From Rhodocollybia butyracea (taxonomy: Eukaryota > Basidiomycota > Agaricomycetes > Agaricales > Omphalotaceae): 64,000 nucleotides of DNA. Both the position numbers and the translations under genes were made by a program. The notes beneath the pieces are model-generated. The model was not told where the DNA came from and did not search any database. It worked only from the letters and a program-made list of their open reading frames with translations. The DNA lies in contig JADNRY010000080.1 in NCBI GenBank assembly GCA_015501585.1, positions 124,001 to 188,000 on the forward strand. Direction: 5' to 3'. Shown here piece by piece: positions 24,165 through 37,558 of the stretch. Numbering within the stretch: position 1 is the first letter of the stretch; each line of letters opens with the position of its first letter.

Positions 24165-24571
24165 TAGATTGAGTTTGGATGGACCGTTATATGTGTATTA
24201 TGCATACTTAGGGGTGTTTCAAGTGGCCCACTGGGGCTATACGCGATAAGTTGTGGATACCATCTTGATGATTTGTTCGACAAAAGAGTTGAATGGAGTG
24301 CTAGGTACCCATGGATTGATGTTCTGAAGCGTCTGTATTGACCGGCCGCATGCTTCACTTTTTTATATAGACACTCGATTGACTTCGGTAACCGATCAGC
24401 AGGGTGTCTTTGGAAAAAGTATCGTTTCTGAAAGTATCGCCGAGTATGAATGGTCATTCGAGCTGTTGGCTGGGCGCTCGAGAAAATGCAAAAAACGTTA
24501 TGCTGTAAAGTTGGTTCTCATCAAATGCTTTTAATCTCAAACAAGCGAGTCACAACTTCCATCATCCTGAG
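24165..24571. other. Intergenic
   Basis: 3' flank of the hydrolase gene and promoter of the next gene. Nothing else was recognised. Confidence 0.45.
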
Positions 24572-25514
24572 ATGTACAGATTGCTACGTACTTCAAGTCC
24601 CTACTCCAGTGATGAAGAGTGCGTCGAGCAGCCGTCACGCGTCCGTCGTCAACTGTGGTCAATGGCTGCCCCGATCTGCTTGTGTATTTGCCTGCTCCTT
24701 ACCGCTATCAATTTCGCACTGCTTCGCCAGTCTGGATTACAGAGAATCTCTACTATTACTCTTCGGAGAGAGGACTTGCACACTCTTCGACGGCCTTCTC
24801 AATTTATGTATTTCGACGAGATTCCCAGGCCCAATCCCCCCTCCCCCGGAAGTTCAACAATTTCCCTACTCTCATTGCTCAAGTTGACCAAATGCAGAAG
24901 GGAAAAGTATTTGAAACAGATGTCCGGCGACATATGGAAAGTTTTGGGACCATTTCTATTGAAGAATTCAAGGTTGTTATTGATGAATCTGTAAGTGTAT
25001 AAGTTGCAGAACTTGTCCCACATACTAACAGTTGAAGGACTCAGATATCGTCTGTCTTTCAGTTTCGAGCAATGGACTATGGCATGCGCAAATGTGAACT
25101 CCGTCTCTCCCTTCCACCTATACTAGATCAATCCGAGTCTACATTATTTGGAGACTCGTTCCCTCTCTCACTTTACCGACTCAACGCAACAGCTCCGCTG
25201 AATCCCAGGAAGCTTAACTATCTCACTCGTCCACAGCGCATGTTCAAACTTTCAGACCTTCCAGTGCAGAGTAGTCATGGAAATAAAAACGGCAGCATAC
25301 TTTGGACGCGAAGCTTCTCGTGTGGTGAAGAAGAGGTCATGACCTTCGAACTTGCCTGCTCTGGACTCGAAGAGACAGGATGCAGTACAATTGAATGGTG
25401 GCAAAATAAACAATCTTTTCAACCAGGTAAGAAGTTCTCTTTGAGCTAAACGGACTAATATACCGGTTTTGACTTTGCATAGCATTTTACATGACTCAAT
25501 ACTCGACGGTGTGA
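24572..25514 (+). CDS. Type II membrane protein of unknown function (basidiomycete family), one frame break
   Basis: Exons 24572-24990, 25045-25426 and 25483-25514 join with GT-AG introns. A cytosolic N-terminus with Ser/Arg clusters is followed by a transmembrane helix (APICLCICLLLTAINFALL). A lumenal domain begins LRRPSQFMYFDEI and continues with FNNFPTLIAQVDQ, FQFRAMDYGMRKCELR, LYRLNATAPLNPRKL and FELACSGLEETGCSTIEWWQ. It ends with FYMTQYSTV. This conserved layout matches a family of Agaricomycete proteins whose members I know only as hypothetical. Near 24,836-24,847 (C6-T-C5) one C seems to be missing, because the conserved sequence moves to another frame there. The gene is flanked by the peptidase-like gene and a UstYa-like gene. 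Its type II membrane topology resembles that of UstYa proteins, so it could be an extra tailoring or scaffold protein of the locus. Confidence 0.6.
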
Positions 25515-26006
25515 TTTTACAGTTTATCTGGAGGCCCAATTTGAAGGGAGGATATCTGATGTGTACTATCCTTTCTTGATCAAGTTTCGGGGCCATACTA
25601 TATGTAAATACTTGTTCCATCACTGCGCTGTCCTTAGAACTTTTATACTCTAGTCTCAGAGGACAGCGGAGGGCCAGATTAGGGTCAATAATAGTATATG
25701 AAACCTGTATACAGTATGAAACTTTTTAAGTGTGGAGGTTTGGAAAGTTGGAAGTTGGGAGAAGTACTTTTTCAACACTGTCTGAATCAAGTTGAAGCAC
25801 TCCACTTATCATGTAGGATCATCATTTTGTTATCTGAACAATAGCGACTCATACGGTGTCATACTCAAAGAGTAAATAAATAGCAGTAGATATTCAACTA
25901 GGTGATACAACTAGTACTTAGTTACTAGTAAGTACCTAAGTACTAGTACCTGTAAAATTATCATACTTAAGTGAAGAGTCAACTAAGTCAGTTTTGAACA
26001 TCAAGG
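25515..26006. other. Convergent 3' region
   Basis: Between two converging genes. It contains an AT-rich stretch near 25,910-25,955 with repeated (T)ACTAGTA(C/A) units. No gene is seen. Confidence 0.5.
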
Positions 26007-26704
26007 TTAAGTCCTTTTCCATTCTAACCACTGCCCGTAATTCTCCTCCATAGCATCGTATACCCTTTCCCAGTCATGGCAAGCTAGATCGTCGACAGGC
26101 CCACGGTATTTTTCGTGACTGTCGTAATCCTGTGACATAAAGTCTCCCTGCTCTGTTCCTTCTATAGCTTCACATAAAAATGTCTGTCTCAAATAATTGA
26201 GACAGTGCTTGATATGCCCGGATGTGCCCAGTGGATTGTCACGATCTAGCAAAGCCATCTGAATTCGACGAAGGCAATGTAACTGGTGTGAGACTGCGAC
26301 AACAAAGACACGATTCTCCGGGCCCATCCGTACACGGCCGACGTTGTCTGGCTTCGACACACTGATCTCCCATTCATCATCTGCAAGTTTGTACTCTGTG
26401 TCTAAGACTGAAGATGTATTGGGAAGGAGTGAGAAATGTGTAGAGTCATAAAGTGCCATTGATGCAGGTCCAACTTCATCGACAGGGAAGAACAAAGGGT
26501 AGTCTTCACCAATATACGAATACTCCCTTGCTGAGTTGTGGATAAATAAGGTGGTTGTTTCGATACACACATAAAAAATCAAGGAAACTTACATCCTAGG
26601 GATGACCTTGAAGAGAGAAAAGCTGGGATACTCAGCCATAGACTAGTGCCCACATTGATGAAAGCCACGGCCCAGAGACTGCAGGTAACAAGCTTGGATG
26701 GCAT
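26007..26704 (-). CDS. UstYa-like (DUF3328) oxidase with intact HxxHC motifs
   Basis: Two exons (26704-26593 and 26530-26007) join across a 62-bp GT-AG intron, giving about 211 residues. The start at 26,704 gives a short N-tail and a transmembrane helix (LWAVAFINVGTSLWLSI), a type II arrangement placing the rest in the ER/Golgi lumen. Both family motifs are complete: HQLHC (then LRRIQ) and HIKHC (then LNYLRQTFLC). A DDLACHDWERVY segment lies near the C-terminus. UstYa-family proteins oxidise and cyclise ribosomally made peptides in ustiloxin, phomopsin, asperipin and victorin pathways. Here the gene is divergently transcribed from the repeat precursor at 27,476, with about 770 bp between the start codons. 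An in-frame upstream ATG exists, but the chosen start fits the topology better. Confidence 0.9.
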
Positions 26705-27475
26705 GAGGTTTATCGAGTCCTGTTTCAATGCGTATTGTAGTAGAAACGTTATATTCGGCTCATCCCACAAGGTGAATTATACACAGGAAAGGAGGTGACA
26801 TTGTGAATCACAACGACATGTGCTGCGCTGATCCAAGTTCACGTACTTGGTACTTAGGTCCGAGGCATAATGCTGTAGACACCCTCTTTCGGTTTTGTCC
26901 TTCGATAAAGGCTCTGTAGAATCGAAGTTCATCCAAAAAATTCATCAACTTCTCCCGTCGTTTGAGTTGGTCTTTAAATCATACACCATACTGGTTCTCG
27001 TCATTTGTAGAAATCTGTCAAGTACGTTAGACAGATGGAGATGGAGATAAGAGTGCACATCGGGTAATTAAGAGAGATCATTTAATTCAGTTATCTATCG
27101 GGTCCGACGGGTCGTTGTTAAGTCCTGAGAGTTGTTTATTCGCGTACCCTCAAGTTGTATGTACAAATCTCGAGTTTTGATTCGTCAGGCTCGAGATTCC
27201 ACAAGTATGAATCAAAGATACTTGCCTAATATCCTAATATCGACCTGTTTTTGTGCTTATTGTGATGCTCCTATGTCCGCAGCGAGCGCTGTTATTCAAT
27301 TGATTCAACCCGGAAGCCCAAGTGGTTGACTTCTCGAGCCTCATCTGTCTTCGTGAGCTTGGAATCCTTGATCTGAACATGGATACCTGCATCGCTTATA
27401 CAGCATATAGTAGTATATAATATGGATATATGAGACCCAGATAGTATCCTACTCACAATAGTAGTTCCATAAACC
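26705..27475. promoter_or_regulatory. Divergent promoter region between UstYa-like gene and precursor
   Basis: The region lies between start codons at 26,704 (-) and 27,476 (+). On the precursor side a TATA-like TAGTATATAATATGGATATA sits at about 27,409-27,428, roughly 50-65 bp before the ATG. Shared control of the two genes is plausible from the layout. I could not identify a transcription-factor site. Confidence 0.5.
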
Positions 27476-28140
27476 ATGCGTGCTACCCTCTTTGCTAGTG
27501 CAATCATTGCGTCCGTGGCTATCTTTGGTAGCAAAGCTATAGCTATTCCTACTGGTAAACGCTTTCCTCTCATTTTCTTACCACCTACTGACTGACATCA
27601 TATTCTCTCTATATGATAGCCTCTCCAGTCGTTACTCCCGAAAACCGGGATGCTGAGGATGGCAGCGAGAGCCTGACCTCTCTCGTCGATTTTCGCCGCC
27701 GTAGCGCTGAGAATGATGAACGCATGACTTCTCTCGACGATTTTCGCCGCAGTGACGCTGAGGACGGTGAAACCCTGACCTCTCTCGTCGATTTTCGCCG
27801 CCGTAGCGCTGAGAATGATGAACGCCGGACTTCTCTAGACGATTTTCGTCGTCACAGCGTTGAGGACAGTGAAACTCTGACCTCTCTCGGTGATTTTCGC
27901 CGCAGCGACGCTGAAGACGGTGAAACTCTGACCTCTCTCTTTGATTTTCGCCGCAGCGACGCTGAGGATGGTGAAACCCTGACCTCTCTCGGTGATTTTC
28001 GCCGTCACAGCACTGAGGACAGTGAAACCCTGACCTCCCTCGGCGATTTTCGCCGTAGCAGCGCTGAGGATGGTCAACGCCTGACCTCCCTCGATGACTT
28101 TCGCCGTCACAACAGTGAGGAGGATCCACTGGTAACATAA
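27476..28140 (+). CDS. Kex2-processed repeat precursor, candidate dikaritin-type RiPP precursor
   Basis: Two exons (27476-27554 and 27620-28140) encode 199 residues. Exon 1 is a signal peptide (MRATLFASAIIASVAIFGSK). After a short leader (SPVVTPENR) come nine tandem 17-residue repeats, each ending in D-F-R-R, then a 10-residue tail. The repeat consensus is an acidic spacer (S-A-E-D-G-E-T) followed by L-T-S-L-x-D-F and the dibasic R-R, a Kex2-type site. The six residues T-S-L-x-D-F before each site are invariant except x (V, D, V, D, G, F, G, G, D). This is the architecture of UstA-like precursors: signal peptide, repeats, conserved core next to a Kex2 site. No Tyr is present; Phe is the only aromatic residue of the repeats. 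A UstYa-like oxidase gene is divergent next to it. Alternatives are a wall-associated repetitive or repellent-type secreted protein. Confidence 0.8.
27649..28107 (+). repeat. Nine 51-bp coding repeats in the precursor
   Basis: Each unit is exactly 51 bp (459 bp in all). Units 1-2 and 3-4 form a duplicated 102-bp pair (V-type then D-type), while units 5-9 are mainly G-type with one F-type. The segment coding for T-S-L-x-D-F-R-R is the best-conserved part. The period keeps long frames open on the opposite strand as well; these are shadows. Confidence 0.95.
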
Positions 28141-28319
28141 AACGAGTTGATGTTATTGTCATTCATGCTAAGATAAATCGCGTAGTTACTACAGACCGGA
28201 GTATAAAGATGAAAGATAACATACGTACGCGCATGCGCATGTAGGATATGTAGTAAATTTGACAGGGTTTGGACTGCGTCGACACGTTGTCAAGGTCTTC
28301 TAACATCTACTCAAACCAG

Positions 28320-30360
28320 AAAGATAGTCACGTCTGAATCTGTTGCAAAAAAAACACCTTGTATCCTCGCCTTCAACTCCACGGCTACATTGGTTAAGCT
28401 CTAGTGCAATATCCCCAAACAAACTCTCCGGGAAAACCATCGACCACCCCACCGGCAGCCTCAACTACAACCACTCCATGAGCCGTCCCAAGGACAGTAT
28501 TGCCAGCAGTATTTCCTGCCCCTCGTACGGTATCGAGGACACTACTGGTAAATTTGCTGACTCTAGGAAGCTCGAAGTTTTTCGCCGTCTCGAGAGCTGC
28601 ATATCTTACCCTGACGACGATAATGGGTCGGTTGACTTGTATTATCTCCTATATCATTGAAGACGGATGGACTCGGCATCCGTCGCCTAGAGCGATGTTG
28701 AGTAGAAGAAGAACGGACGTTCTCGACCATAAGAAAAGTCTCGATCGACTCCGGAGAGCGCATTATGGTTTGTAAATAGCGCTCGAGAATGAATGATAAT
28801 CGATTCATCAAGTGAGTTCTCCACCGCGTATCCGAACGTGCATCTGGCGTGTGTCCAATGTTAATGAGTATTCAGCAAGTGACAACAACGAAAGACAAGG
28901 GAAAAGCGGCATGAAGAGACGGAGACAGAATGCCGGATGTGAGAGATAGCGTGTTAGCGTACAATCCTTTCGTGTAATACAAGCACAACGACCTGAACCC
29001 TAAGAAGATCTGATCATCGTGTACACCCAAATGCATCCCTGCGCCTGTGCTCCGTGCTCTGTGTTTTTACCCAGATCTCGAGTAACCGGCGTTCTGTGCT
29101 AGTACTATAGCACCAGTGGCCAGCATAGGATGTTTCCGAGGGAGAGCGTTGGAGGATGTAAAAAACGTTGAGATTGCGGGTCCCTTTGGCAGAAAAACGA
29201 AGGAAGAAACGGTGAGTTCTGTGTTCCACGGTGATGAGAGCTAGCTATAATAAACTTACATCGGTCAAACTTGTGGGTAGAAAGACACGTATATAACATA
29301 CTAGTTCCAAATGCTCGAGAATTTTTAATATTTGACGTTCAACTCTCTTTATGTTTCCCTTTCGGCAGCGTTAGCTCATACGCGTTCTTGGAAGAATCCG
29401 CATATTCGAAAGTAAACCATGAGCCTGCAGCTGGGTTCGATGATTGTCACGACCCTGCGCATGCGCAGAATGAGAACTAAAAGAGGAGTCCAGATCCTTG
29501 TCGGAACTTCATCCGAAGATTCATCGAAAGCCTTCGGTTGATGATAGATACAGCAAACTGTCGAAATCAAGCAAAAAAAGAATTAGCTAGTTTATAGAGC
29601 TGAAGGAAGAAACATAGATATTACTTTTCGAAGACTTCTTCCCAGCACCCTCATTATCTACAACATCTTCTCTCCATAAAACACTTTTGCGAGGTTTCTT
29701 TGTAAAGGCGTGTTCCGCTGGGGCTGTGCTCTTTGGACTCGTCTTCGGTTGGAGGGGTTGTGGTGATCGTGAGAGTTCGAGAGCCATTGCTGGGCGCAGA
29801 TGCATCTGGGAAGCGGAGAGCAGTTCGGTTGTAGTTTGACTAAAGAGTGAAATTTTGAAACGTTGACTGAAACTTAATTGAGCGCTCACCCGGCGCTATC
29901 GTGTTTCCGGTCCGTAAGTCCGTTTCAAATGATCACGCACTTGGTCGACACAGCATGGCTGGTGGCTAGTTACTCGTATCTGGAGACATCAAGATTACAA
30001 CGCCCCATTGTGCACTGACCGCGCTGGCAACACCACTACAAACCTCGACGCTCATTCAATGAAGCAGACCTACGCGATTGTAGCTGGTGAAGGAAAGTTA
30101 GTAAATGCGAGGTAGTTTATACGACGTACGTCCGTTTGAGCTCAAACTCCCATACCCTAGTTCTGATAATCCCCATCGCAATAGGTCTTCTGGGACGAAC
30201 ATGATATCTCATTCGTTTTTCCGACGAATAAACCCACAAAACTTATTTAACGTTTGCTACAACAACGGCCTTCTCCCTCAAAAATCATCCCATGCAGCAC
30301 AGAACGCCGGTTTCTCGGGGGAGGCTGTAACCGTGGTTGTCGTCCTAGGTGTATTTTGTC
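28320..30360. repeat. Dispersed duplication block, copy C
   Basis: This is the longest of the three copies, containing every landmark described for copy A. The minus-strand Thr/Pro/Glu-rich second gene remnant ends in a conserved codon run for N-A-Y-E-L near 29,375, with its stop at 29,339. The right end (30,110-30,360) matches both the right part of A (13,990-14,085) and that of B (18,010-18,125). It begins directly downstream of the precursor gene. Confidence 0.7.
28330..28790 (-). pseudogene. Decayed copy of the 45-kb small gene (copy C)
   Basis: The minus-strand frame keeps a good N-terminal match to the intact gene: STQHRSRRRMPS...FNDIGDN...YRRQGK against STQHRSRRRTSR...TNDIGDN...YRRRGQK. 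The C-terminal region (near 28,350-28,400) also matches at DNA level. The Gly-Val repeat region is shortened and the frame is lost between the two ends. Confidence 0.7.
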
Positions 30361-32674
30361 CAGAGTGTACAACTGTATCACGCCCGAAAGTTTGCTCTTC
30401 CAAGATTACTATCACATCCGGCATTCGTTCTTTTCCCTGCCTCTGCCTCTTCCAAAGCATCAAGATCGTTCCGCTTCAAACATCGGAAGTTAAAGTACAG
30501 CTTGGACATCTACCGGTACCTTTAGTAACAGAACCAAAGTCGATGAAGCAAATAAAATCGTCACCGCTTTTAGCAATTAGGAAAGACACTATTGCATTTG
30601 CAAGCAACGCGGCGATTATGTGCGAATCTAAACTAACGGTCTGCCAGTAAAACACTGTGTACCTCTATTGACTATACTCACAGGTCCGTAGGTATGCGAC
30701 AGTAGAATCAAGTTCCGGAGGACCTTCAATCATTTCAATCCCCAAGTCGTTCCTTCAAAATACGATGCTAAGACTTTTCGGTTTGTATTCAATATCAAAA
30801 CTATGTTGAACGCATTTTCTGGCTCGCCATAGCAACTCATAGCAACTCCTCAAAGCACTATCTCTTCACATCCTACCGATGAGCGTCTAACAACATATCT
30901 TGTCAGTGTTGTCAGTGAGAAAAAGTTGACGAAAGTTGACGCTACAGAAAAAAACAAGCACAGCTCATCGAAGACGTGATCAAAAATATATTCGCAGGTT
31001 CTAAACGTATCCTCTTCGCTCTCAATAGTTCCCTCGAAAACCGAAAATCATCATGTTCTTCTGACAGGATCTACGGTTAACATGTATGCAATCACTTGCA
31101 GGACTCGTTCCCTGTGATTCTGTGGCGGAGAGTCTATCCACTCAATCAGTCGTCGAAGGTAACCATCTCTTGACTGACACCGCATCGGCTGATAAAGGTC
31201 TGCATGTTGCGCTCGCGCACTCGCCGAGACCAAGTATGTTTATTGCCGCCAGGGGTATCTAACAGAACAAATCTCCCGAGGTCTCGCCACCTTGATTTTA
31301 TCGCTACCTTGTCTTAGGATCCGGCGTTCAATTCTTGGACCAAATGCCGTGTGATAGACTCCTCCTTCCTTTCTTCCTTCCTTTCTTCCTCCCTTTCTTC
31401 CTTCCGTAGTCGTCTTTCTCCTGGAAGCTAACCCGAAATTCGACCACAGTTGAACGTGAATATATTCACAATTCATGAGTCTCGACCTTTTGGCTATCAT
31501 CTCGAGTCACGCATCAAGACTCCGTGCATATCGTCCTTGCTCGTGCATCCCATCATTGGTACAACATCTGCTTTCTTCCTATCTCTATCATCGCTTTCAT
31601 CTTATCTTGGGAGATACCAAAAAGGTGATAGATATCTCGAGGAAGGCAAGGATACAGCTACCGCAATCGGGAGTGGCTATAGCGAAGACCAAGTATCTCG
31701 TGTATCCCATGACTCCTCGCCTGACTCGTGTCCCAAATATATGCTCAAGGCGGCGTAAAAATGCCAATCGCTTCTATTTGGCTCAAGTAAGTTTATGACT
31801 AGTTTGCTGCGGTACTCCCGTGAATAGTGCCTTAGGCACCCATTCTGGTGAAATCCAGCTGTCCATCCAACGGACGTCTGGTCCCGATGCTTGAACATTG
31901 TAGCTACCGCTTTTCAGGACACCGCATCTCTACCCCAACGCGGGGAAGGAAGGAGTGGATTATTCGGCATGGTCCGAGGTCAAAATGCCGGGGCAGGGTA
32001 AGCTCTCATAGTGCGGCAAACTCCATCCTTGGTCAATCAGTTAACCGGTTACAATAATACGAAGCAGAATACGATACAGTGCACGCTCGTAAGTATGAGA
32101 GAACCCTCTTTGTTACAATCCATGCTTTACTTTAGTTCCTTTCAAGTGGCAGTTAGTTTCAGAGCTACAAAGTGCACTGTCCCCTTTCGCAATTCTTGTG
32201 AGTCGCTGTGATTCAGAATGGAGCCGGTATTTGATCTTCTATTTTCAGCGGGCTGTAAAGGTGTCTTGCGGTGAATGAAAGCCCATCCAGTGATACTGAA
32301 CATACCGATTGACAACGTCATGAAAGAGCACTTGATTACTCTTTACAGCGAATTCGGCCAGGCCGTCGATCTGATAGAAGGTATGAAACTTATGGATATT
32401 CACAGCGATATTCACAGCTCTTACGGGTCGTCTAAGGCCTTGTTCTTTTTAGGTACACAAAAGCTTATTTGTTCTTTTGTTCAAAGATCTGAGTATGCCT
32501 AGGCAACTTTTGTCTAGCCTTCTTTAACCGGGCTATGAGGGGCACTGTACGGTTACGGCTCAAGTACAATGGTGAATGGTGAACGGTCCTACTACCGAGT
32601 CATAGCTCTCACGCTCTGCTGTCTCAAGTCTTGCACTGCCGCCTCATTATAGCCGTCGGCTCACTAAGGATGAT
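30361..32674. other. No confident gene; one CTTC-type microsatellite
   Basis: Several 60-180 codon frames exist on both strands, but none shows domains or a linked splice pattern. The frame at 30,105-30,650 starts inside block C and reads into unique DNA, so it is probably chance. A pyrimidine microsatellite (TTCC/TTTC units) occupies about 31,361-31,408. The AT/GC balance and lack of frames suggest gene-poor or eroded DNA. Confidence 0.45.
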
Positions 32675-32761
32675 TTGAACCAGTGGAGTGGCAGTGCATT
32701 GCGGTGCTTTAAGTATTCTCATATAAGAGTCGAAGCCACTACTTCCGGATCTTATTTTCGC

Positions 32762-34631
32762 ATGAAGCATCACCTAATGAAAGGCCTTACTATACGTATC
32801 CCAAATGCTCCTCTTACAGCATTCGCAGATCGGGATATAAACATTACACCGCTACTGGAACACTCTTCTGTGAATCCTTCGGATTTCACCACTCCCATAA
32901 CTCCTGTATCGGCCTTTGGAGAAGAGGTGAAAAGTGTTGATGGGCTGGTCCGCTCTAGGCTACAGGTATCCAGGAGGAATATAAACTCGCAGGCCCGAGT
33001 TTCTCCCAAAACTTCGTCCTTGCATTCACCTCATATTCGCACCCCAGTTGACACTCTTCAAACTCCTCGGGCCCTTCGAGCTCCCTTGGGTGCTAGTCCA
33101 CTCTCAGCCAGTGGCTGGCGCCGCTTGCCTGTTGAGATTCTGACCGAGATATTTACTCACTGTTTACCCTCAAAGCACATACCGCCATCCTCTCTGATTA
33201 TGGAAGCACCTCTTGTGCTCCTATCTGTCTGCCGAGAGTGGCGGACGGTTGCGCTTAGCACACCACGACTATGGTGCTCACCTCGTATTCGTCTTCCATC
33301 CTCCGGTCACTTGACCGATGCAAAACTGAAGCCGCACCACACTGGCATAGAACAATGGCTGGACCGGTCCGGGTCGCTGCCCTTGTTCTTATCACTCATG
33401 ATTCATCGTGGGCCACAGTCAGAATCAGCGGAGCTCGGAAACGATACTCTTGAACTCATTGCGTCGTTGATGCAATGTAGTCATCGTCTTGTAGACCTTA
33501 CAATTTTTTTCCTCGTCGACAATGTATGACTTTTTACAGTCCACAGTCATCTTAGAGACAGAATTTCCTGCGCTCAAGTCGATGACCGTCGTGCACTCAA
33601 CTGCTGGGAGGCACCCCACGGAAGACAGCACACTTTCTAGCCTCATGTCAATCTCCAAAAAGTCGATGCCGAAACTTGAGAAATTCTGTCTCTGTGGTTT
33701 TAATTCGGCAGTTATTGGACATCTCACTCGCACTCATAGCTGGTCTCCTAACATTAAACACCTTGTATTATGTTCTTCCTCCGGCATGTCGGTACTTGAT
33801 GGTTGGCGGCTTGGACCTGCAGACATACTGTCCATATTGTCGCAAAATCCACAGCTTTCCTCGTTCCATGCAGCGGTGACTCTCAACAGCGACTATCGTA
33901 TTTATGGTTTATTGCAGCTCTCCGACTCCGTGTTCAATCTCCCTTCTCTTCTACACCTTAATCTCCAGTTCATGGTTCCCCCAAATGACGCTTTGCATGC
34001 CCATCCTGACCCCGACATGCATCATCTATTCAAATGCATATCATGTCCTTCCCTGAAGACTCTCTCGGTTGCTTACGCCGGAGTTCCGTCTCTAACTGAG
34101 GTTCCATTCCTCCCGTGGCTATCGGATCCCAAAGTATCCCGAATTGACAAGCTGCGGGAACTGAACCTCAGTATATCCATGACCCCGACAGCTCTAACGG
34201 AGTGCCTCATTCTCCTTCCTTCCAGTCTTCGTGTTCTCGAAATTGTCGATCTCGGTCAAATCGATGTCGATAGCACAGGCACAATGTTTGGACATACAGT
34301 GCGGGATTCCCATTTAGACCTCTTAACGCGAAACGACTCCCAGGACAATTCTCACCTCGATGTTTGTCCCAATCTGAAAATATTCCGGCTCATTATCTCC
34401 AGGTTTCTGGTATCAACTTGTTTGACTCCTCGTGCTTCCGATTCCGATGTGTCTGAAACTCAACTGAAACGGAAGAAGAACATGGGTGTATCTCGCGCAG
34501 TCCTACAGAGGTTTATCGACAGTAGGACTCAAAGCACAGGTAATGGTACTCGAAAGGCGCGGACAATACGGGAGTGTGAAGTGTTGCTATCTCCAACTTC
34601 ATCTACGTATTATAAGCTTGATTCTCCGTAG
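32762..34631 (+). CDS. F-box protein with LRR-like C-terminal part, one frame break
   Basis: The start at 32,762 precedes a 110-residue Ser/Pro-rich N-terminus. The F-box follows (WRRLPVEILTEIFTHCLP...VCREWRTVALSTPRLW) and then a long C-terminal part with leucine-rich strands (FPALKSMTV, LRELNLSIS, LRVLEIVDL). The total is near 620 residues. F-box proteins of this type are SCF ubiquitin-ligase adaptors and are greatly expanded in Agaricomycetes. The first frame ends just after the run of seven T at 33,504-33,510 and the second begins there. Removing one T joins them into a continuous protein with no need for an intron. So this is one gene with a homopolymer frameshift, real or artefactual. 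Confidence 0.75.
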
Positions 34632-34735
34632 TCCTCGGATAAATACTCTATTTGTTTGTTATAGTAGGATTAGCAGGACTACAGCTGCTGTACATGTTGT
34701 GCTCTACTTTAGATCATGAAGAGAGGAAATTGAAT

Positions 34736-34823
34736 CAAAGTGAGGGACTTGAACCCACTCCATCTCACGATGAGGAAGTCGTCAGACTTGAGTCACACCC
34801 CATAACCGCATCGCCCCGCTTGC
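34736..34823 (-). tRNA. tRNA-Leu-like element, probably degenerate
   Basis: On the minus strand a B-box GGTTCAAGTCC sits in a near-complete T arm. It is preceded by a long variable arm with ATCGTGAGAT, a CTCAAG resembling the Leu(CAA) anticodon loop, and an A-box-like GGCGATGCGGTTATGG. The spacing matches eukaryotic tRNA-Leu. However, I can pair only about three of seven acceptor-stem bases, the anticodon stem does not pair well, and the T stem has a mismatch. No T-run terminator follows. It is therefore likely a decayed copy. Confidence 0.3.
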
Positions 34824-35157
34824 CATGTTATGGATAGCCTCCTGTAGTAAAGTCCGAATACACGCATTGGGAACGTGGGCTTGGAAGGTATCGGTCCACC
34901 ACAGTTCATGGCTGCCACATACTTAGGTCTTGCTGGCTCTTGCACTAGTCTGGTTCATGCTTTTTCCTGGCTCTTGATGCAGCTTATCCTGCAACAAGCT
35001 CCGGGCCTGCCCTTAAGTGCAGTCCAGGACCTGTCTTAAATCAAGGCGAGCCAATGCAAACGATCATGAGCAAGTTCAAGAGCGATTAGTGATACCAGCT
35101 TGACACTGCAGATGATATGATGCTGACGCTACAGTATTTATTCGTATTTCTCGACTA

Positions 35158-37558
<2,401 letters not shown>

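Noticed and set aside
27632..28162. Long minus-strand open frame opposite the precursor repeats
   Set aside because: The 51-bp coding period keeps this frame open automatically. It lacks a signal peptide, splice logic and domain, while the plus strand has all of these.
30105..30650. 181-codon plus-strand frame as a gene
   Set aside because: It starts inside the duplicated block C, is not preserved in copies A or B, and has no domain or consistent composition.
31361..31408. Pyrimidine repeat as a possible CRISPR-like or regulatory array
   Set aside because: It is a simple TTCC/TTTC microsatellite with no spacers, in a eukaryotic genome.
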